Assembly (NCBI GenBank): GCA_035041965.1
Contig: JAPYMA010000049.1
Coordinates: 97,240 to 161,239, forward strand
From: Anisakis pegreffii
Lineage: Eukaryota; Nematoda; Chromadorea; Rhabditida; Anisakidae
DNA: 64,000 bases
Reading direction: 5' to 3'
The translations under genes and the position numbers were made by a program. Under the pieces are notes generated by a model. That model worked only from the letters and a program-made list of their open reading frames with translations, had not been told where the DNA came from and searched no databases. Positions 63,929 through 64,000 of this stretch are shown here, piece by piece. Numbering within the stretch: the stretch's first letter is position 1; each line of letters begins with the position of its first letter.

Positions 63929-64000
63929 TTTTTTTGTCGATCTTCTTCACAAATGGCCGAAATATTCGATTCATACGAAAATGTTTATGTTTCACTGAAT

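Larger units (their letters stand above)
62692..64000 (+). repeat. Tandem array of 164-165 bp units, each with a tRNA-Tyr gene
   Basis: Eight unit starts at 62692, 62856, 63021, 63186, 63350, 63515, 63679 and 63843, spaced 164 or 165 bp. Each unit is an 86-bp tRNA gene, a T-run and a spacer of about 78 bp containing AATGGCCGAAATATTCGATT. Spacers differ by a few substitutions (TTTATGTTTCACTGAA versus TTTGTGTCTCCCTGAA); the tRNA parts of copies 2-8 are identical. The array runs off the right edge. Confidence 0.97.

Noticed and set aside
62692..64000. CRISPR-like regular repeats
   Set aside because: Repeat plus spacer are both conserved, units are 164-165 bp, each contains a tRNA gene, and the genome is eukaryotic.

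Overview
The window is nuclear DNA of a nematode. It is AT-rich, genes are split into many short exons with GT..AG introns (acceptors mostly TTTCAG or TTTTAG), and at seven gene starts a 3' splice acceptor lies 2-14 bases before the ATG, the layout expected for spliced-leader trans-splicing. The genus cannot be fixed from sequence alone. I rebuilt the genes by hand, joining exons by reading phase and family similarity; nearly every real gene is broken into pieces too short to show as a long ORF.

Layout. 217-3811 (minus): U2 snRNP protein A' (3' end cut off by the window edge) and, upstream of it, a complete TMEM222 homologue. 3812-16500: no convincing gene; hAT-like non-autonomous transposons, a diverged long inverted repeat, G-rich tracts and microsatellites. 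16539-17500 (minus): a dead mariner transposase. 17500-22225: no recognised exon, probably in part the 5' region of the next gene, with a small hAT-type MITE. 22226-27419 (plus): transmembrane semaphorin, complete except for its signal-peptide exon(s). 30455-38411 (plus): three tandem four-helix MARVEL-type genes with matching intron positions. 38412-45479: mostly empty, with a weakly supported small Cys-rich gene on the minus strand. 45480-47285 (plus): secreted Reeler-domain protein. 50052-56267 (plus): a mosaic protein with four EGF modules, one ShKT module and a C-terminal THAP4/nitrobindin-like beta-barrel, with a hAT-like element in one intron. 57316-61502 (minus): an unrecognised Cys-rich protein with an N-terminal membrane anchor or signal. 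62692-64000: a tandem array of intron-containing tRNA-Tyr(GTA) genes, one per 164-165 bp unit, running off the right edge.

The genes do not form one pathway. U2A' is a core splicing factor. Semaphorin, Reeler and the EGF/ShKT/nitrobindin protein are secreted or surface molecules of the kind used in guidance or matrix. The MARVEL triplet is a local membrane-protein family expansion. The points most worth following are the tRNA-Tyr array, the extracellular EGF-ShKT-nitrobindin fusion, the MARVEL triplication and the unclassified Cys-rich gene.
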